Shown: positions 19,723 through 31,860 of the stretch, piece after piece | How the letters are laid out: every line of letters begins with the position of its first letter | Position numbering within the stretch: position 1 is the first letter of the stretch | Origin: Hyperoplus lanceolatus | Taxonomy: Eukaryota; Chordata; Actinopteri; Uranoscopiformes; Ammodytidae | Assembly: GCA_026929865.2 (NCBI GenBank) | Contig: CM049417.1 | Location: 17,008,501-17,072,500, forward strand | Direction of reading: 5' to 3' | DNA: 64,000 bases | Translations under genes and position numbers: made by a program | The notes under the pieces: generated by a model | Told to the model about the DNA's origin: nothing | The model's input: the letters and a program-made list of their open reading frames with translations, nothing else | Databases searched by the model: none

Positions 19723-20510
19723 AGAGGTCTCAGTCATTTAATTTTGTAGTATAGCTTTTGTGTGGAATTATATTCAATACAAAGTTATGATTTATTGAAA
19801 CTATACTTGTAATGGATTATAATTTTAAATGTTAATGTCTGCATATTTTGTGCAAATCGTAATATTGTATTCATTTTTTAATGTTATGTCACTTGTTTTG
19901 TAATATGTTTTTTTTATTTTGTGGGTTATTTTCTATCTAAAATAAAATGAAATGTCAAAGACAAAGCTATCCAGTTCTGTGTGAGTCTATGAACAGTGGT
20001 GGACCTGACTGCAATGCAATGGGGGGCGCCAGCTAAAATCTTGCCTTTGGTCTAGAGTCTAGACCAGGGGTTTTCAAAGTGTGAGAGAGTGAGCCTCCCC
20101 TCAGAGTACAAATTTCAGCTGAGCCCCCCCCCCCAAAAAAAAGGTATTAATCCTTGTGTTTTAAAAGATATTTGAACTATTTTACACATTTTAAACGTAT
20201 TTTTGAAACATTCTAAACATCTTTGTGCGTTTTTAAACAATTTTTTCAAAACATTTGAACATCTTTATCTAAGTATGTTTTAGTTTTGCTTTTTTAAAAT
20301 ACATTTGAACATCTTAATCCAGTGGTTTAATCCTGCTTCCTTTAAGCGTGGATAGTAGTGACTGAGTGTGCAGCGGAGTGAGAAAGATAGGCAGACAGAC
20401 TTGCCCAAATATTTGACTATTGTTAAATGTCCTTCACACACCCAGTGTTTTTTCGCTAGTGCTGCCAATGTCCAGCTGGGTAAAAATAGTAGCCATCCGA
20501 GGTCCCGACC

Positions 20511-21155
20511 CTCCTAGGGAGGTCCGGGGGTATACCCCCCCGGGAGATTTTTTTTTACCTTTTTAAAGTGAAATGCATGAATCTGGTGCACTTTGAGAGG
20601 AAAATTAAGAGGCTAAATATGAGGAATTTTGTGTGAACAAATAATTTGGAGACACTGGGTCTGATGAATTAGAAGCTATTGAAGAAAGACACATGGATTT
20701 TCCATAAAAATATTAATTTAAAATAAAAAAATTTATGCAGGGTCCTCTGGGTTGGGCTTGGCGCTCTTTTTAGACTTATTTCTCTGTAATAGAATGAATG
20801 CATTTAAATGCAGTGAGAGGAACGAAGCAGAAGAACTCTTGTCCAGCTATACCGTGATCTTAATATAAAAAACACAAAAAAAAAACATTTTCATTTCACA
20901 TATTCATCCGCGCCCCAGAGGACCCTGCATAATATTTTATTTTGAATTAATATGTTTATGGAAAATTCATGTGTCTTTCTTCAATAGCTTCTAATTCATC
21001 CGACCCAGTGTCTCCAAATTATTTGTTCACACAAAATTCCTCATATTTAGCCTCTTAATTTTCCTCTCAAAGTGCACCAGATTCATGCATTTCACTTTAA
21101 AAAGGTGAAAAAAAATCTCCCAGGGGGCATACGCACGGACCACCCTAGGATTCAA
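20511..21155. repeat. Internal 230-bp inverted repeat
   Basis: About 20511-20750 and 20925-21155 are inverted copies separated by about 170 bases. One arm occurs again at 38463-38690, next to the L1 5' end, so it is an independent repeat unit. Confidence 0.75.
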
Positions 21156-22780
21156 GATAATTTATTTTGTCATTGTACATGTTTCAGAACAACGATAATC
21201 TGTTTACAGTTATACCCCGCCAAGAGACATAGAGTGACAGTAACCAAACATGGGAGACAGGGGGAGACTGAAGAGTCGTCTAGCGTGCGCTGCGCCCCTT
21301 TAAAGTAGGAAAGGATAAAGAGAACATCAGGGAAAGACAGGTTAAAAAAATGCTACTCTCACACTCAGCTTCTTATGGGTGCAAAGTGTGTGATTAGTAC
21401 AAAAACCACCTTGGCAAAATAAGCACATGAAAACGCCACAGACAAATAGAACACGTTGATAAGCACAAAGGTACGGGTTAGGGGTTTATGGGACGGTAGG
21501 TGTCACAGCCCAGGCAGCAGGGGGCGTACGCAGCCGGCAGGCGCCCCGCCCGCGGCATCCATTCTGCAACGAGGGAGGGAGAGGGGGTAAGGAGAGAAGA
21601 AGGCTTGTGTGGTCAGGGGTCGTGTGTGCTATGTGTCTACGTGTGTGTGTATGTGTGTTCCGTTTATCTAAATCTGTCCAGACATAACGGGAGTCTTTAG
21701 GCGCCAGATGGTATAGTGATTCCAGGAGACAACCTCGAGGCCAGCCAGAGATAGAGTTCACAGGAGATTAGGTCAGGGGCTGTGGGGGTAGAGCGTCTTT
21801 CTGCATAAACATCCCGGAGAGAGAAGAGATAACACCGCCAAGGACGGTGTGGGGAGCCGAATCGAGATAATGAATTTGTTCGAAGAGACTAGGCCAGGGG
21901 TGGCCAACCAGTCAGAGACAAAGAGCCACATTTTTTACTGTGTTACTGCAAAGAGCCACATCGTACACACGGGTACACACAGTGGCGATTCCAGGAAATT
22001 TTGACTGGGGGTGGCCAAGGTGGGCCACAGAGTTAGAGTAGGGTGGCCATCGCACCCCTGAATGAATAGCATGTGATATGCTGTACAACCAATTCAAAGA
22101 TGATTTATAATCCCAAATGCCCAAATCATGTTAGTATCCATTGTAATGTTTGTCAGAAAACTAAACCCCTGAAGGGGGATCTGGGGGCATCCTCCCCAGA
22201 AGATTTTTTTGTGTTTTTAACATGTAATCTAAGCATTCTGGTGCATTCTCGCGAAGATAATAAAGGAAGAAGTCAATAGTTATTTCAGCTCAGATGAATA
22301 GTAAAATTAGCAAGACAACATAACTTGCTAGCAGCCAGATGCCTAACAACTGGACAACTGGCCGCCCCTGTGATAATGACAGGACTGGACTAAAGACGAC
22401 AGGGCAGTCATTTTCAACAATGAACATTGTGTGCACTGCCTCACACACAAACTCTCAGTTCAACCAAGTCCATAAACAAAAATATAACAATTTAAAATAG
22501 CGTTTTCCTCTTACTATGCATGTTGCTTTGTGGGACTTACTTGTAGCATGGAGAGAGCTGAAGTGGCGCTGCAGATTTGAAGCCTTGAAATGCGCAAATG
22601 ACACCTGGCAATACGGCAGAATGGCTTGGCATAACGTTCAACAAAAAATATGAACTCTCCCACTCTGTTTCGGAGCGAACTTGACACAAATAGTTTACTC
22701 AAGGAAAACCTCCCTCCAAGCTGAGCGGGCAGTTTTATGTTGCGTCCGCACCAAACGTTTGCGAACGTTATGTTGCGTCC

Positions 22781-23222
22781 TCAATCAAACAGCTTGTCAA
22801 TGGCCTGATGTGCTGCCAACGCCTTTTTAACTTTGCGGTAGAACAGGAACCCGCCAACACCAAACAGCAGGAACCCTGTTACCAAAAGCCCAATTATGTA
22901 GATATCTTCAGCATCCTCGATGGAAAGTGTTGCCAAACACATCGGGTTCCAACTACTCCATGCGTCCCAGCTGTATCCGGCAGCAAAGGTTCCATTAGGA
23001 CAGCGGGCTTCTCCTGAGCCCACTTTTCTCGTTGAGAAAATCTGATCTATTCCAGAGAGACCCCAGTTGATCAGATCTATAATTTAGGTATTCAGAGGAA
23101 TATGCACAGAGAGTCTCAAGGATAGACAGAGACAGCACAGAGACAGAGAGCAGAGCAGGGAAGATAAGGTTTACGGAGGGAGGAGAAATGCGACCGCCTT
23201 CGTTCAGAGCTAGATCAGCCAA
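22781..23222 (-). pseudogene. Unrecognised small membrane-protein-like frames inside the hAT complex
   Basis: Two overlapping minus-strand frames. The upstream one (23222-22995) starts MADLALNEGG and has a signal-peptide-like stretch NLIFPALLSVSVLSLSILE. The downstream one (23023-22781) has CPNGTF, a tryptophan-rich segment and a clear membrane span IIGLLVTGFLLFGVGGFLFY, followed by a basic tail. The pair looks like one type I membrane protein broken by a frame change or an unseen splice near 23010. I do not recognise a family. It may be a host gene fragment captured by the transposon. Confidence 0.4.
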
Positions 23223-23949
23223 TGGGTCCGGTTCTCCAATGGCTACTATTTTCCTCCATCAGGGCATTGGAGGCACTAACAAAAAAACATGTGTGTGAAT
23301 GACGTCTAACTAGTCAATAATTTGGGCAAGTCTGTCTGCCTATCTTTCTCACTCCGCTGCACACTCAGTCACTACTATCCATGCTTAAAGGAAGCAGGAT
23401 TAAAATACTGGATTAAGATGTTAAAATTTATTAAAAAATGTGTTTAAAAACACACAATTTTTTTTAGAATGTTTCAAAAATATGTTTAAATTTGTAAAAT
23501 AATTAAAAGATCTTTCAAAACACACAGGGATTTAGATTTTTTTTTTTGGGGGGGGGGCTCCGCTGAAATTTGTTCTCTGAGGGGGGGGGACTCACTCTCT
23601 CACACTTTGAAAACCCCTGATCTAGACCAAAACATTGTATTCCTTTTTTTGTATGATAACTTACATTTGCTTAATATGATGTTAATATTTTTAGTTTTCT
23701 TTTTTTTCACATATTCATCCGCGCCCCCCCTGCCATAACTCATAACGCCCTACAGTTTGAAAACCACTGGTCTAGACCAAATAGAATTTCGATTTTTTTT
23801 GTTTGGTGTGGTCCACTTTCATATTGCCCCTTTTGTAAGTGAACCAGCATTACGAAGCAAAACCACACGTGATCTGAGGTCATTCATTCATTGGACAGAC
23901 ATTCTAGGGTGGAGAGAAGCAGGAAGAACAAAGTAAAAACTGCGAAATA

Positions 23950-25579
23950 CACTCAACAAAAATATAAACGCAACACTTTTGTTTTTGCTCCCATTTTTCA
24001 TGAGATGGACTTAAAGATCTAAAATTCATTCCAGATACACAATATTACCATTTCTCTCAAACATTGTTCACAAATCTGTCTAAATGTGTGATAGTGAGCA
24101 CTCCTGCTTTGCTGAGATAATCCATCCCACCTCACAGGTGTGCCACATCAAGATGCTGATCTGACATCATGATTAGTGCACAGGTGTGCCTTAGACTGTC
24201 CACAATAAAAGGCCACTCTGAAATGTGCATTTTTTTTGCTTTATTGGGGGTCTGGGGACTCAGAACCAGTCAGTATCTGGTGTGACCACCATTTGCCTCA
24301 TGCAGTGCAACACATCTTCTTCGCATAGAGTTTATCAGATTGTCAATTGTGGCCTGTGGAATGTTGGTCCACTCCTCTTCAATGGCTGTGCAAAGTTGCT
24401 GGATATTAGTGGGAAGTGGTGCACGCTGTCGTATACGCCGGTCAAGCACATCCCAAACATGCTCAATGGGTGACATGTCCGGTGAGTATGCTGGCCATGC
24501 AAGAACTGGGACATTTTCAGCTTCCAAGAATTGTGTACAGATCCTTGCAACATGGGGCCGTGCATTATCTTGCTGAAACATGAGGTGATGTTCATGGATG
24601 TATGGCACAACAATGGGCCTCAGGATCTCATCACGGTATCTCTGTGCATTCAAAATGCCATCAATAAAATGCACCTGTGTTCTTCGTCCATAACAGATGC
24701 CTGCCCATACCATAACCCCACCACCACCATGGGCCACTCGATCCACAACATTGACATCAGCAAAGCACTCACCCACATGACGCCACACACGCTGTCTGCC
24801 ATCTGCCCTGAACAATGTAAACCGAGATTCATCCGTGAAGAGAACACCTCTCCAACGTGCCAGACGCCATCGAATGTGAGCATTTGCCCACTCAAGTCTG
24901 TTAAGACGAAGAGCTGGAGTCAGGTCAAGACCCCGATGAGGACGACGAGCATGCAGTTGAGCTTCCCTGAGACGGTTTCTGACAGTTTGTGCAGAAATTG
25001 TTTGGTTATGCAAACCAATTGTTTCAGCAGCTGTCTCAGAGGCTGGTCTCAGACGATCTTGGAGGTGAACCTGCTGGATGTGGAGGTCCTGGGCTGGTGT
25101 GGTTACACGTGGTCGGCGGTTGTGAGGCCGGTTGGATGTACTGCCATATTCTCTGAAACGCCTTTGGAGACGGCTTATGGTTGAGAAATGATCATTCAAT
25201 GCACAAGCAACCGATCTGGTTGACATTCCTGCTGTCAGCATGCCAATTGCACGCTCCCTCAATGCTTGTGGCATCTGTGGCATTTTGCTGTGAGACAAAA
25301 CTGCACATTTCAGGGTGGCCTTTTATTGTGGACAGTCTAAGGCGCACCTGTGCACCAATCATGATGTCAGATCAGCATCTTAATGTGGCACACCTGTGAG
25401 GTGGGATGGATTATCTCAGCAAAGCAGAAGTGCTCACTATCACACATTTAGACAGATTTGTGAACAATGTTTGAGAGAAATGGTAATATTGTGTATCTGG
25501 AATGAATTTTAGATATTTAAGTCCATCTCATGAAAAATGGGAGCAAAAACAAAAGTGTTGCGTATATTTTTGTTGAGTG
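23950..25579 (-). mobile_element. Apparently intact Tc1-family transposon
   Basis: A 1,630-bp element flanked by TA (23948-23949 and 25580-25581). Inverted repeats of about 230-265 bases start cactcaacaaaaatataaac. They enclose a full transposase frame. The two arms differ at only scattered positions, so the copy is young, and it may be competent. Confidence 0.92.
24270..25283 (-). CDS. Tc1-like DD34E transposase, full length
   Basis: 337 codons from ATG at 25283; an earlier start upstream would use TTG and is not needed. The N-terminal paired-type helix-turn-helix DNA-binding region (MPQMPQALRERAIGML, TRSVACALN) is followed by an RRPR AT-hook-like motif and a second HTH. The catalytic triad is D in LFTDESRF, D in FQQDNARPH and E in SPIEHVWD, with 34 residues between the second D and E. 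The glycine-rich box HGGGGVMVWAG is intact. It cuts and pastes the element by binding its inverted repeats. No stop or frameshift is present, which is rare for fish Tc1 copies. Confidence 0.95.
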   Translation of the reverse strand: MPQMPQALRERAIGMLTAGMSTRSVACALNDHFSTISRLQRRFREYGSTSNRPHNRRPRVTTPAQDLHIQQVHLQDRLRPASETAAETIGLHNQTISAQTVRNRLREAQLHARRPHRGLDLTPALRLNRLEWANAHIRWRLARWRGVLFTDESRFTLFRADGRQRVWRHVGECFADVNVVDRVAHGGGGVMVWAGICYGRRTQVHFIDGILNAQRYRDEILRPIVVPYIHEHHLMFQQDNARPHVARICTQFLEAENVPVLAWPAYSPDMSPIEHVWDVLDRRIRQRAPLPTNIQQLCTAIEEEWTNIPQATIDNLINSMRRRCVALHEANGGHTRY

Positions 25580-26212
25580 TATATCATTGATATAATATGG
25601 GGTTAAAAATAATAAAATGGTCTACATCAAAAAAATCTAATTATTGTTGTTTCATATGGTTATAATATGAAGCCCTATGAGAATGCCACGTTATGTGGCT
25701 TGTAGTCTACGATGTGAAACATAATTTTTACTGTATTTTTGCTGCTGGACGTGCGGCTCGCGAGAAGAATAGGCTCATGCCGACACTCAGCTGACTAAGC
25801 TGTGTATCAGCTGGGTGTCAGTTCGACGCAGTTCAGCTCCAAACTGACACAGGGATAGTAGGGGAGACCGGGGATGCAAGTAACACGGGTAGAGTTGTAA
25901 CACCAACAGTTCGACCAATCAGGAATCAGAAATGAGCCATGTGACAGTTTCAGTCTCCTCAGACTTCTTTTACGATCACTCATGGAACATTTCTAGTTGT
26001 TAGCACCATTTCTCTCAGAGTTACGAGAGAAAAACAAATTTTTTGATAAGAAAGAAAAAATTTTTTAACGTTTTTTCTTCTAGTACTTTAGTACCATTGT
26101 AGATGAAGTTCTATGAGTTGTATCAGTTAAAACTATAGTTTCTCTAGTAAATAATGGTGTATCTCCCTCTTGCTAAAGTCAAAGCACCATGCTTATACAG
26201 CTAGCTAAACAT

Positions 26213-26272
26213 GATAACAGTGCCGGGGTAGGTTGTAACACATGTGTTACAACTTACCCTGGCACTGTTATC
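26213..26272. repeat. 60-bp near-perfect palindrome
   Basis: Two 30-base arms starting gataacagtgcc match at 28 of 30 positions with no loop. It lies inside the MITE and could extrude as a cruciform. Confidence 0.85.
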
Positions 26273-26334
26273 CATTGGAATTAATGCACATAGAGACAAT
26301 TAATTTACTAGCGTGAGGAGAAGCACACACTCAC

Positions 26335-26453
26335 TCACACACACATATACTCACTCACTCACTCACTCACTCACTCACTCACACACACACCTACACGCAC
26401 GTACACACACACACCTACACACACACACAACCACACACACTCACACACACGAT
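26335..26453. repeat. (CACT)n and (CA)n simple repeats
   Basis: Mixed cactcactcact and cacacaca tracts inside the MITE. Confidence 0.85.
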
Positions 26454-26805
26454 GCATGTAACTATCTTCATTAATATCTAATTCTCTAATATTAATAATA
26501 ATTTAAGAATATTTTTGGTGAATCTATTTTCAAACCTACCCTGTTGTTCATGCTTATCAATAAATGGGCCTATCAAATTAAGTCCAATTAAGTTAAATTT
26601 AGTGGGGTAGGTTGTAACAATGGTAACATTTTATTTGTCATAATCTCACAAATTCTGTGATATAGTTGAGGAAATGTAAATGGTTGCCACTTGTAGTAGA
26701 CAAATATGGGTACTTTGCCTAAAAGATCCAGAACTGTAGCTTTAAAAGAAATGGTAGTTTAAGTGCTCTGGAAAAAAGTGTTACTTTCATACCCGGTCTC
26801 CCCTA

Positions 26806-27504
26806 TTGACGGTCCCGCACATGGGAAGCAAAATAAAAACACACACTTCTTGCGCAGCGTGAACCTGTTGGCACTGTGCGGGAGATGCTCCCCTCTCCTT
26901 TATCTGATCGCTCTCTATCAAATGTAATATATTGTTCTGGGCTCCCGGTCAAACCACAACTTATCTTCATAATAATGGCGACAACAACACTTTCCCATAA
27001 TGTGAAGCTGACGGCAATTTATTAAAACACAGTGCTTCCTGCATTTGGATCGGATCGAGTCCGGACAAATTCACACCACAAACGAAGTGCAGCAGAGTGC
27101 GTTTGGAAACGCACCGAGACTACCTCTTCAGCTGGGTCTCGGAGCGCTTGTTTGGTCCGCCCCCGAGTGCGATTGCTGTATTCACACCTGCCTGAAAGAT
27201 GCGCACCGAAGGCGGAAGTGCACCTGAGTTTGTTTCAACCGAACTAAACACGGCATGTGTGAATACGCCCTTATAATAGTAATCTGTATGACAATACACC
27301 ACTAAACTTAACTTTCATTATTGTCACAGGCAGCCCTTGTGTTATTGGTTAGTGTTAAAGGTCAGAATTTGATAACGAAAAACTTGAAGTAACAATTATG
27401 CAATTATCATATGTAGAGTCTTTATATTTAAGAACATTTAGTACTTGTATTGTTTCTTGTTGATTGACAAACTCTGTCTCGTTTCATGACACCATGCAGC
27501 TACC
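26806..27504. other. Region upstream of sulfotransferase copy 1 coding exon
   Basis: The left part ends in a transposon-like terminus, gtgtgaatacgccctta (27258-27274). From about 27301 the sequence resembles the region upstream of copy 2 (about 40880-41960), which places it in the ancestral duplicated unit. Confidence 0.4.
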
Positions 27505-29885
27505 ATGAAATCACACAAAAAAATCCTGCTCCTCCTCGGATTTATGGGATCCCTGTCCCTTATTATATCATCCTTTGACCAATGGAACACCTCACAAGGA
27601 AAGAAAGGTACAATATCAGTATGTGTAAATGTCAGTATATTTTCACTGTTCCTGCTGTGGTCCTGGTTAGAAAATGATCTGATTTGTTAAAACTATGTTT
27701 TGTTTGTATAATGTGTTCACTGCATTTGAAATGGACTAAGAATTGATAAATGGATTAGCAAAAAAGTAGATCTACAACCTCACCCCGATTACTTTTGGAT
27801 TACATATGACACAGTGCATTTATTTAACTAAGTGGGGCTTTCAATAAAGGCCCATGGCCTCTGACTTTCACACCTGTACGTCATCTCCTCAAGAACAAAA
27901 ACACCATGAAGCTCTATTATTTTACCATGAATCATTTCACAACCACACAATAATCAGAATCAATACAGCAAACAAGAAATATTCTTATTCTTCTTATCAC
28001 AGCAAAGAGGATCCATCAGCGGCAGGAAGCCAGAAAGCAACTGCTAAGAGAAATGTGTGATGCTGACAGAGAGTCATTTTCCCAGGGGAAGCGCATCTTA
28101 CAAGACATGAAGAACAAAGATCTGTCCCATCTGATTGTGAATGACAAGCACAGAATCATTTACTGTTATATTCCCAAGGTAATACAAAAACACACATAGC
28201 ACACACAGTCAGAGGCGGGCACAGGGGGGTTCAGAGTGACTAAGTGGCCTTTTTTTTTTAAATAATGGATTGGATTTATATAGTGCTTTTCAAGGCACTC
28301 AAAGACGCTTTACAGGGTTCCAGGTTCCAGTCATACACATTCACATGAGGCAAGGTGGGTGAAGTGTCTTGCCCAGGGACACAACAACCATGACACAGGT
28401 GGCAGAGCGTGGAAGAACGCCAAAATAAAAAAGTGGGCAACTCATCATAACCATCCCGACTGTGTCGCCCCAAAATCAAAATAGAAACCTTAGTGTATTT
28501 CAACCCCTAAGACTTATTCTTATGTACAGGTGGCGTGTACCAACTGGAAGAGGGTTATGTATGTCCTGAACCAGAGCGAACCAAATGACGACCTAATCTC
28601 CATACCTAGAGAGTTGGTCCACAACCCTAAATTGTTCCCTCGCCTAATCGATTCCCCGATACCAGAGATGAAGGTCAGTTCACAAAATGTTCAGAGGTTT
28701 CCTTAAAGTTTAAAAGATAAAGCATGTGAGATAGTTAGTCCCATGAGCATTTGAATAAAGCAGAAGAGTGTTAGTGTGACAGAGGGTTGATGTAAACTGA
28801 CTTGTTGATTACAGGCAAAGATGAAGAATTACACCAAGTTCCTGTTTGTCCGGGACCCGTTTGTCCGTCTCATCTCGGCCTACCGAGACAAGTTCCAGGA
28901 GCACAATCAGTACTTCTATGAAAACTTTGGCCAGTACATTCTGCGCCTATATGCCAACCAGCCTACTCCACCGCCGTCAGTGGAACAGGCGTATGCATCC
29001 GGCATGCGCCCCTCATTTTATAACTTCATCCAGTACCTGCTGGACCCAATGACGGAGAGGGAAGAGCCCTTAGACGAGCACTGGATGCAGATGCATCGCC
29101 TGTGCCATCCCTGTCTCATACAGTAAGCCATTTCTTGTAGGAAGTGCTGCAGCTATAAAGGTCATGTAGCCTACTGGCAAAGTGGAACACGATTTTAAAC
29201 AGCTTTAATACACCAAAAAATATAACCACTGGGAGGACAACGTTAAATAAATAAATAAATAATAATTATAAATGTTTTTTATGACCTCAATATTTTTAAA
29301 ATATCAGTTGCTAGGTGTCTTGTATTAATAATCATCAAAGTTATTTCAATCTCTAACTACATTGAAAGCTATATCAGGTCATCTGGGCGGGTCCTTCCAG
29401 AATGCACATACAATGTTTTGGCAGTTGATTTTTATTTTAAATAAAAAAAATTGTAGGATAATTTTTCCAAGTCACTGTTTTCCACTTCTGTAAAATGGCA
29501 TCGAAATAAGTTAAAATTCTTCCTTTTATTGCTAAAATGTGACAATAACAAATGAATGGAATGTAAATAGAGAAAAAGGCTTTTTGACCTATAGTTTAAT
29601 GTTGCTTGTTGTACTCTCAGGTATGACTATGTTGGTCATCAGGAGACTCTACAGGAGGACGCTGAGCAGCTACTGAAGATCCTAAATCTGGAGGGCGACA
29701 TTAGGTTCCCTCCTTCCTATGAAAACATGACTGCACATGATTCTGCATTGGACTGGTTCAGAACAGTGCCCCTAGAGGACAGGAGGAAGCTGTACGAGCT
29801 GTATGAGGAGGACTTCAGGCTCTTTGGCTACAGGAGGCCTGATGAATTGCTCGATGGTGAGACGATGTCAGAATTTTGGGGATAA
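27505..29885 (+). CDS. Carbohydrate (chondroitin-type) sulfotransferase, copy 1
   Basis: Five coding exons with GT-AG introns and matching phases: 27505-27607, 28003-28178, 28530-28673, 28815-29122 and 29621-29885. They predict 331 residues. The N-terminus has a type II signal anchor (ILLLLGFMGSLSLIISS), as in Golgi sulfotransferases. The PAPS-binding motifs of the HNK-1ST/CHST8-14 family are present: 5' site PKVACTNWKR, where the exon 2-3 junction falls, and 3' site FVRDPFVRLISAYRDKF. The family blocks FIQYLLDP, HRLCHPC, YDYVGHQETL and RFPPSYEN follow. It would transfer sulfate from PAPS to GalNAc-type residues of glycosaminoglycans, most like CHST11/12/13. The exact paralogue is not clear. 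It ends in GETMSEFWG, longer than copy 2. Confidence 0.88.
28258..28510. repeat. Fish interspersed repeat in intron 2 of copy 1
   Basis: It begins taatggattggatttatata and continues gtgcttttcaaggcactcaaag, a common fish repeat head. It is absent from copy 2, whose intron diverges at the same place after gtggcctttttt, so it entered after the duplication. Confidence 0.65.
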
Positions 29886-29930
29886 GGAAATATTTGACTT
29901 ATTGGCTTTGTTACATTAGGAGCTCTGTTG

Positions 29931-29994
29931 CTTGATGAATGGCTTGATTTACCACCACAATTCCGAAAACGGTGGTACGTTATGTAAAACGTAT
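29931..29994 (+). repeat. Tc1-type terminal fragment behind copy 1
   Basis: It resembles 32099-32165, sharing cttgatgaatggcttgattt and acgttatgtaaaacgtat. It is the end of the same transposon family whose 5' half lies at 32115-33080. Confidence 0.5.
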
Positions 29995-30309
29995 CAGTGA
30001 TTCTTGAGAAGTGGAACAAAAGGCCGTCTTCCAATATTAACTGCTGTTATGTTTAAAAGTAAAAATATTTAAAATTGGAGATGTTATTAGGGATTAAGAA
30101 TAGAATGTCTGGAGCACAATTTTCCCCTTAAATGTACTTGTTATCTACTCACAACGTCCAAAACAGTGTGTCTACAGAGAGGGGTTCAATCATTCATATG
30201 CAATAAAACCTATTAAAAATGTACTTTAATGATTAAAAAGAGCTTTTGTCATCAAAAGCAACACTAAATAATCATATCAATCTCCTCACACAAAGAAGAC
30301 TGTCTAAAG

Positions 30310-31234
30310 CACATGTGTCAAACTCAAGGCCTGCGGGCAACATCACGTTTTGATCTGGCCCGCGAATCAATTCAGCCGATTTGAATCAATTCTGAAAACA
30401 AAAAAAAAATTATTATTTTTTTTTTCTTCTTCATGGAGCCTGTGCCATATCCGCATGTCGCATACGCTCCCAACTGTTAGGAAACTTACGTGGCTTACAG
30501 CTAGGAATGTCTGCTGAAAGTTCTACAGCTCAGGATTTTAAGCCATGAATTGATGAACTTGCATCTAAGAAGAGCTGTCAGTTTTCTGAGGGCTGTAAAT
30601 AGGCCAATATATGTGGCCAAATAGCATGCTATTATTGATGATTGATTGTGTCAAGTGTCTAAGGCAGTGGTGTCACATTTCTGAGCATTTAAAAAAAAAA
30701 GTAAGTTAAAATTAAATCAAATTGGGAAAAACGTATTCCAAAACAACCAATAACCTCTGTATTTAAAAATAAATCAAAACAGTAGAAGTTGCACTTTTAT
30801 TTAATTGTATTTTGTACTGTCTGCATGTTTGCACAAAATGTGTCCCTGTACATATAGTAAACAAAATTGGACAACTGTAAAGTCAGTGCCTGTTGTATTT
30901 GTGTATTCAAATAAACAGTTGTTTATTTCATTAGTGGATATTGGCATCTTTGAGCAAAATACCCCCAAAATTTTTGCTGCGCCGCACCTCCTATTCCCAT
31001 GGCCAGCAGCAACCTTTACTAAGACATTTTGTGGGGGGTAAAGAGATCCCTTGTGATCCGTGATAATGTAGGTTACATATTAGGCTGAGTTACAAAGCAT
31101 ATAACTGAAAAACAAAGCTAAAGATTTGGATTTGACATATGTACGTTATTTTGCCATTATTTTACTGGTCCGGCCCACTTGAGATCAGAGAGGCTGTATG
31201 TGGCCCTCGAACCAAAATGAGTTTGACACCCCTG
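30310..31234. mobile_element. hAT MITE
   Basis: Ends cacatgtgtcaaactcaagg and the inverted gagtttgacacccctg lie between perfect 8-bp target duplications gtctaaag (30302-30309 and 31235-31242). AT-rich interior without a transposase. Confidence 0.85.
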
Positions 31235-31548
31235 GTCTAAAGGAAACTTAAAGTAAAACAAATAGCTATCTTCCAGGGTACTGCAGTACATTGTACAGAT
31301 GTGCCACCTTTGTAATATGTCATACAAACGTATTGAGTCTGATTCGGAATGTTATCAATATGTGGAACTGTCTATCTGGGCAGGCAACATTCCAACCACA
31401 GTCCGTTGCATTACGACAGTATACTGTACATACTGTAAGTCAACCTGTGTTCCATTGGCACCAGGTTTAACATTTGGCATAACTGAATGCTGCCCTCTAG
31501 TGTTCATTGTAAAGAATGCATTTTCCTAAGAATCCACATTTTCCTTTT

Positions 31549-31860
31549 GATAAGTAAATATTTGACTTATTGGCTTTGTTACATTAAGAGCTCTGTTGTG
31601 TTTGTCCACTAATGTTTTACATCTCTAGCTTTTATATTCTACACCACTGATTTTTTTTTACTTTGACTGATATGTAATGATATTTGTCATTTTTAACTTA
31701 ATCTACCCCCTACTACACTCATGGTGATGAGCTTTACTTGCTGGTAGACACAGTTGGCGAATAAATGAGACACAGGCAAAGTTTGGATGTCTGATGTTGG
31801 CGGTTTTCAACATGGAACATTTTTTCCAGACACTGTGCATGTCCATACTTCCATAAACAA
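31549..31860 (+). other. Displaced 3' UTR of sulfotransferase copy 1
   Basis: Similar to 46840-47030 behind copy 2, including tattctacaccactga and an AATAAA at 31760-31765 (copy 2: 46934-46939). The interval from the stop codon to here was enlarged by the hAT MITE and a duplication. Confidence 0.55.

Larger units (their letters stand above)
20065..23769. mobile_element. Nested hAT-type element complex
   Basis: The left end caggggttttcaaagtgtga (20065) is matched in inverted form at 23600-23619 and again, less exactly, at 23752-23769. The flanking 8 bases are gtctagac at 20057-20064, atctagac at 23620-23627 and gtctagac at 23770-23777. These fit the hAT 8-bp target duplication with a TCTAGA core. 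The terminal inverted repeats extend over about 400 bases each (for example 20321-20450 against 23300-23400). No transposase is recognised inside. Confidence 0.75.
25861..26803. mobile_element. TA-flanked MITE with ggggagaccgggg ends
   Basis: Termini ggggagaccgggg and the inverted cccggtctcccc sit between TA dinucleotides. The internal sequence repeats the phrase gtaggttgtaaca in both orientations. No transposase is visible. The pattern of ends resembles the element at 45053-46155. Confidence 0.7.
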
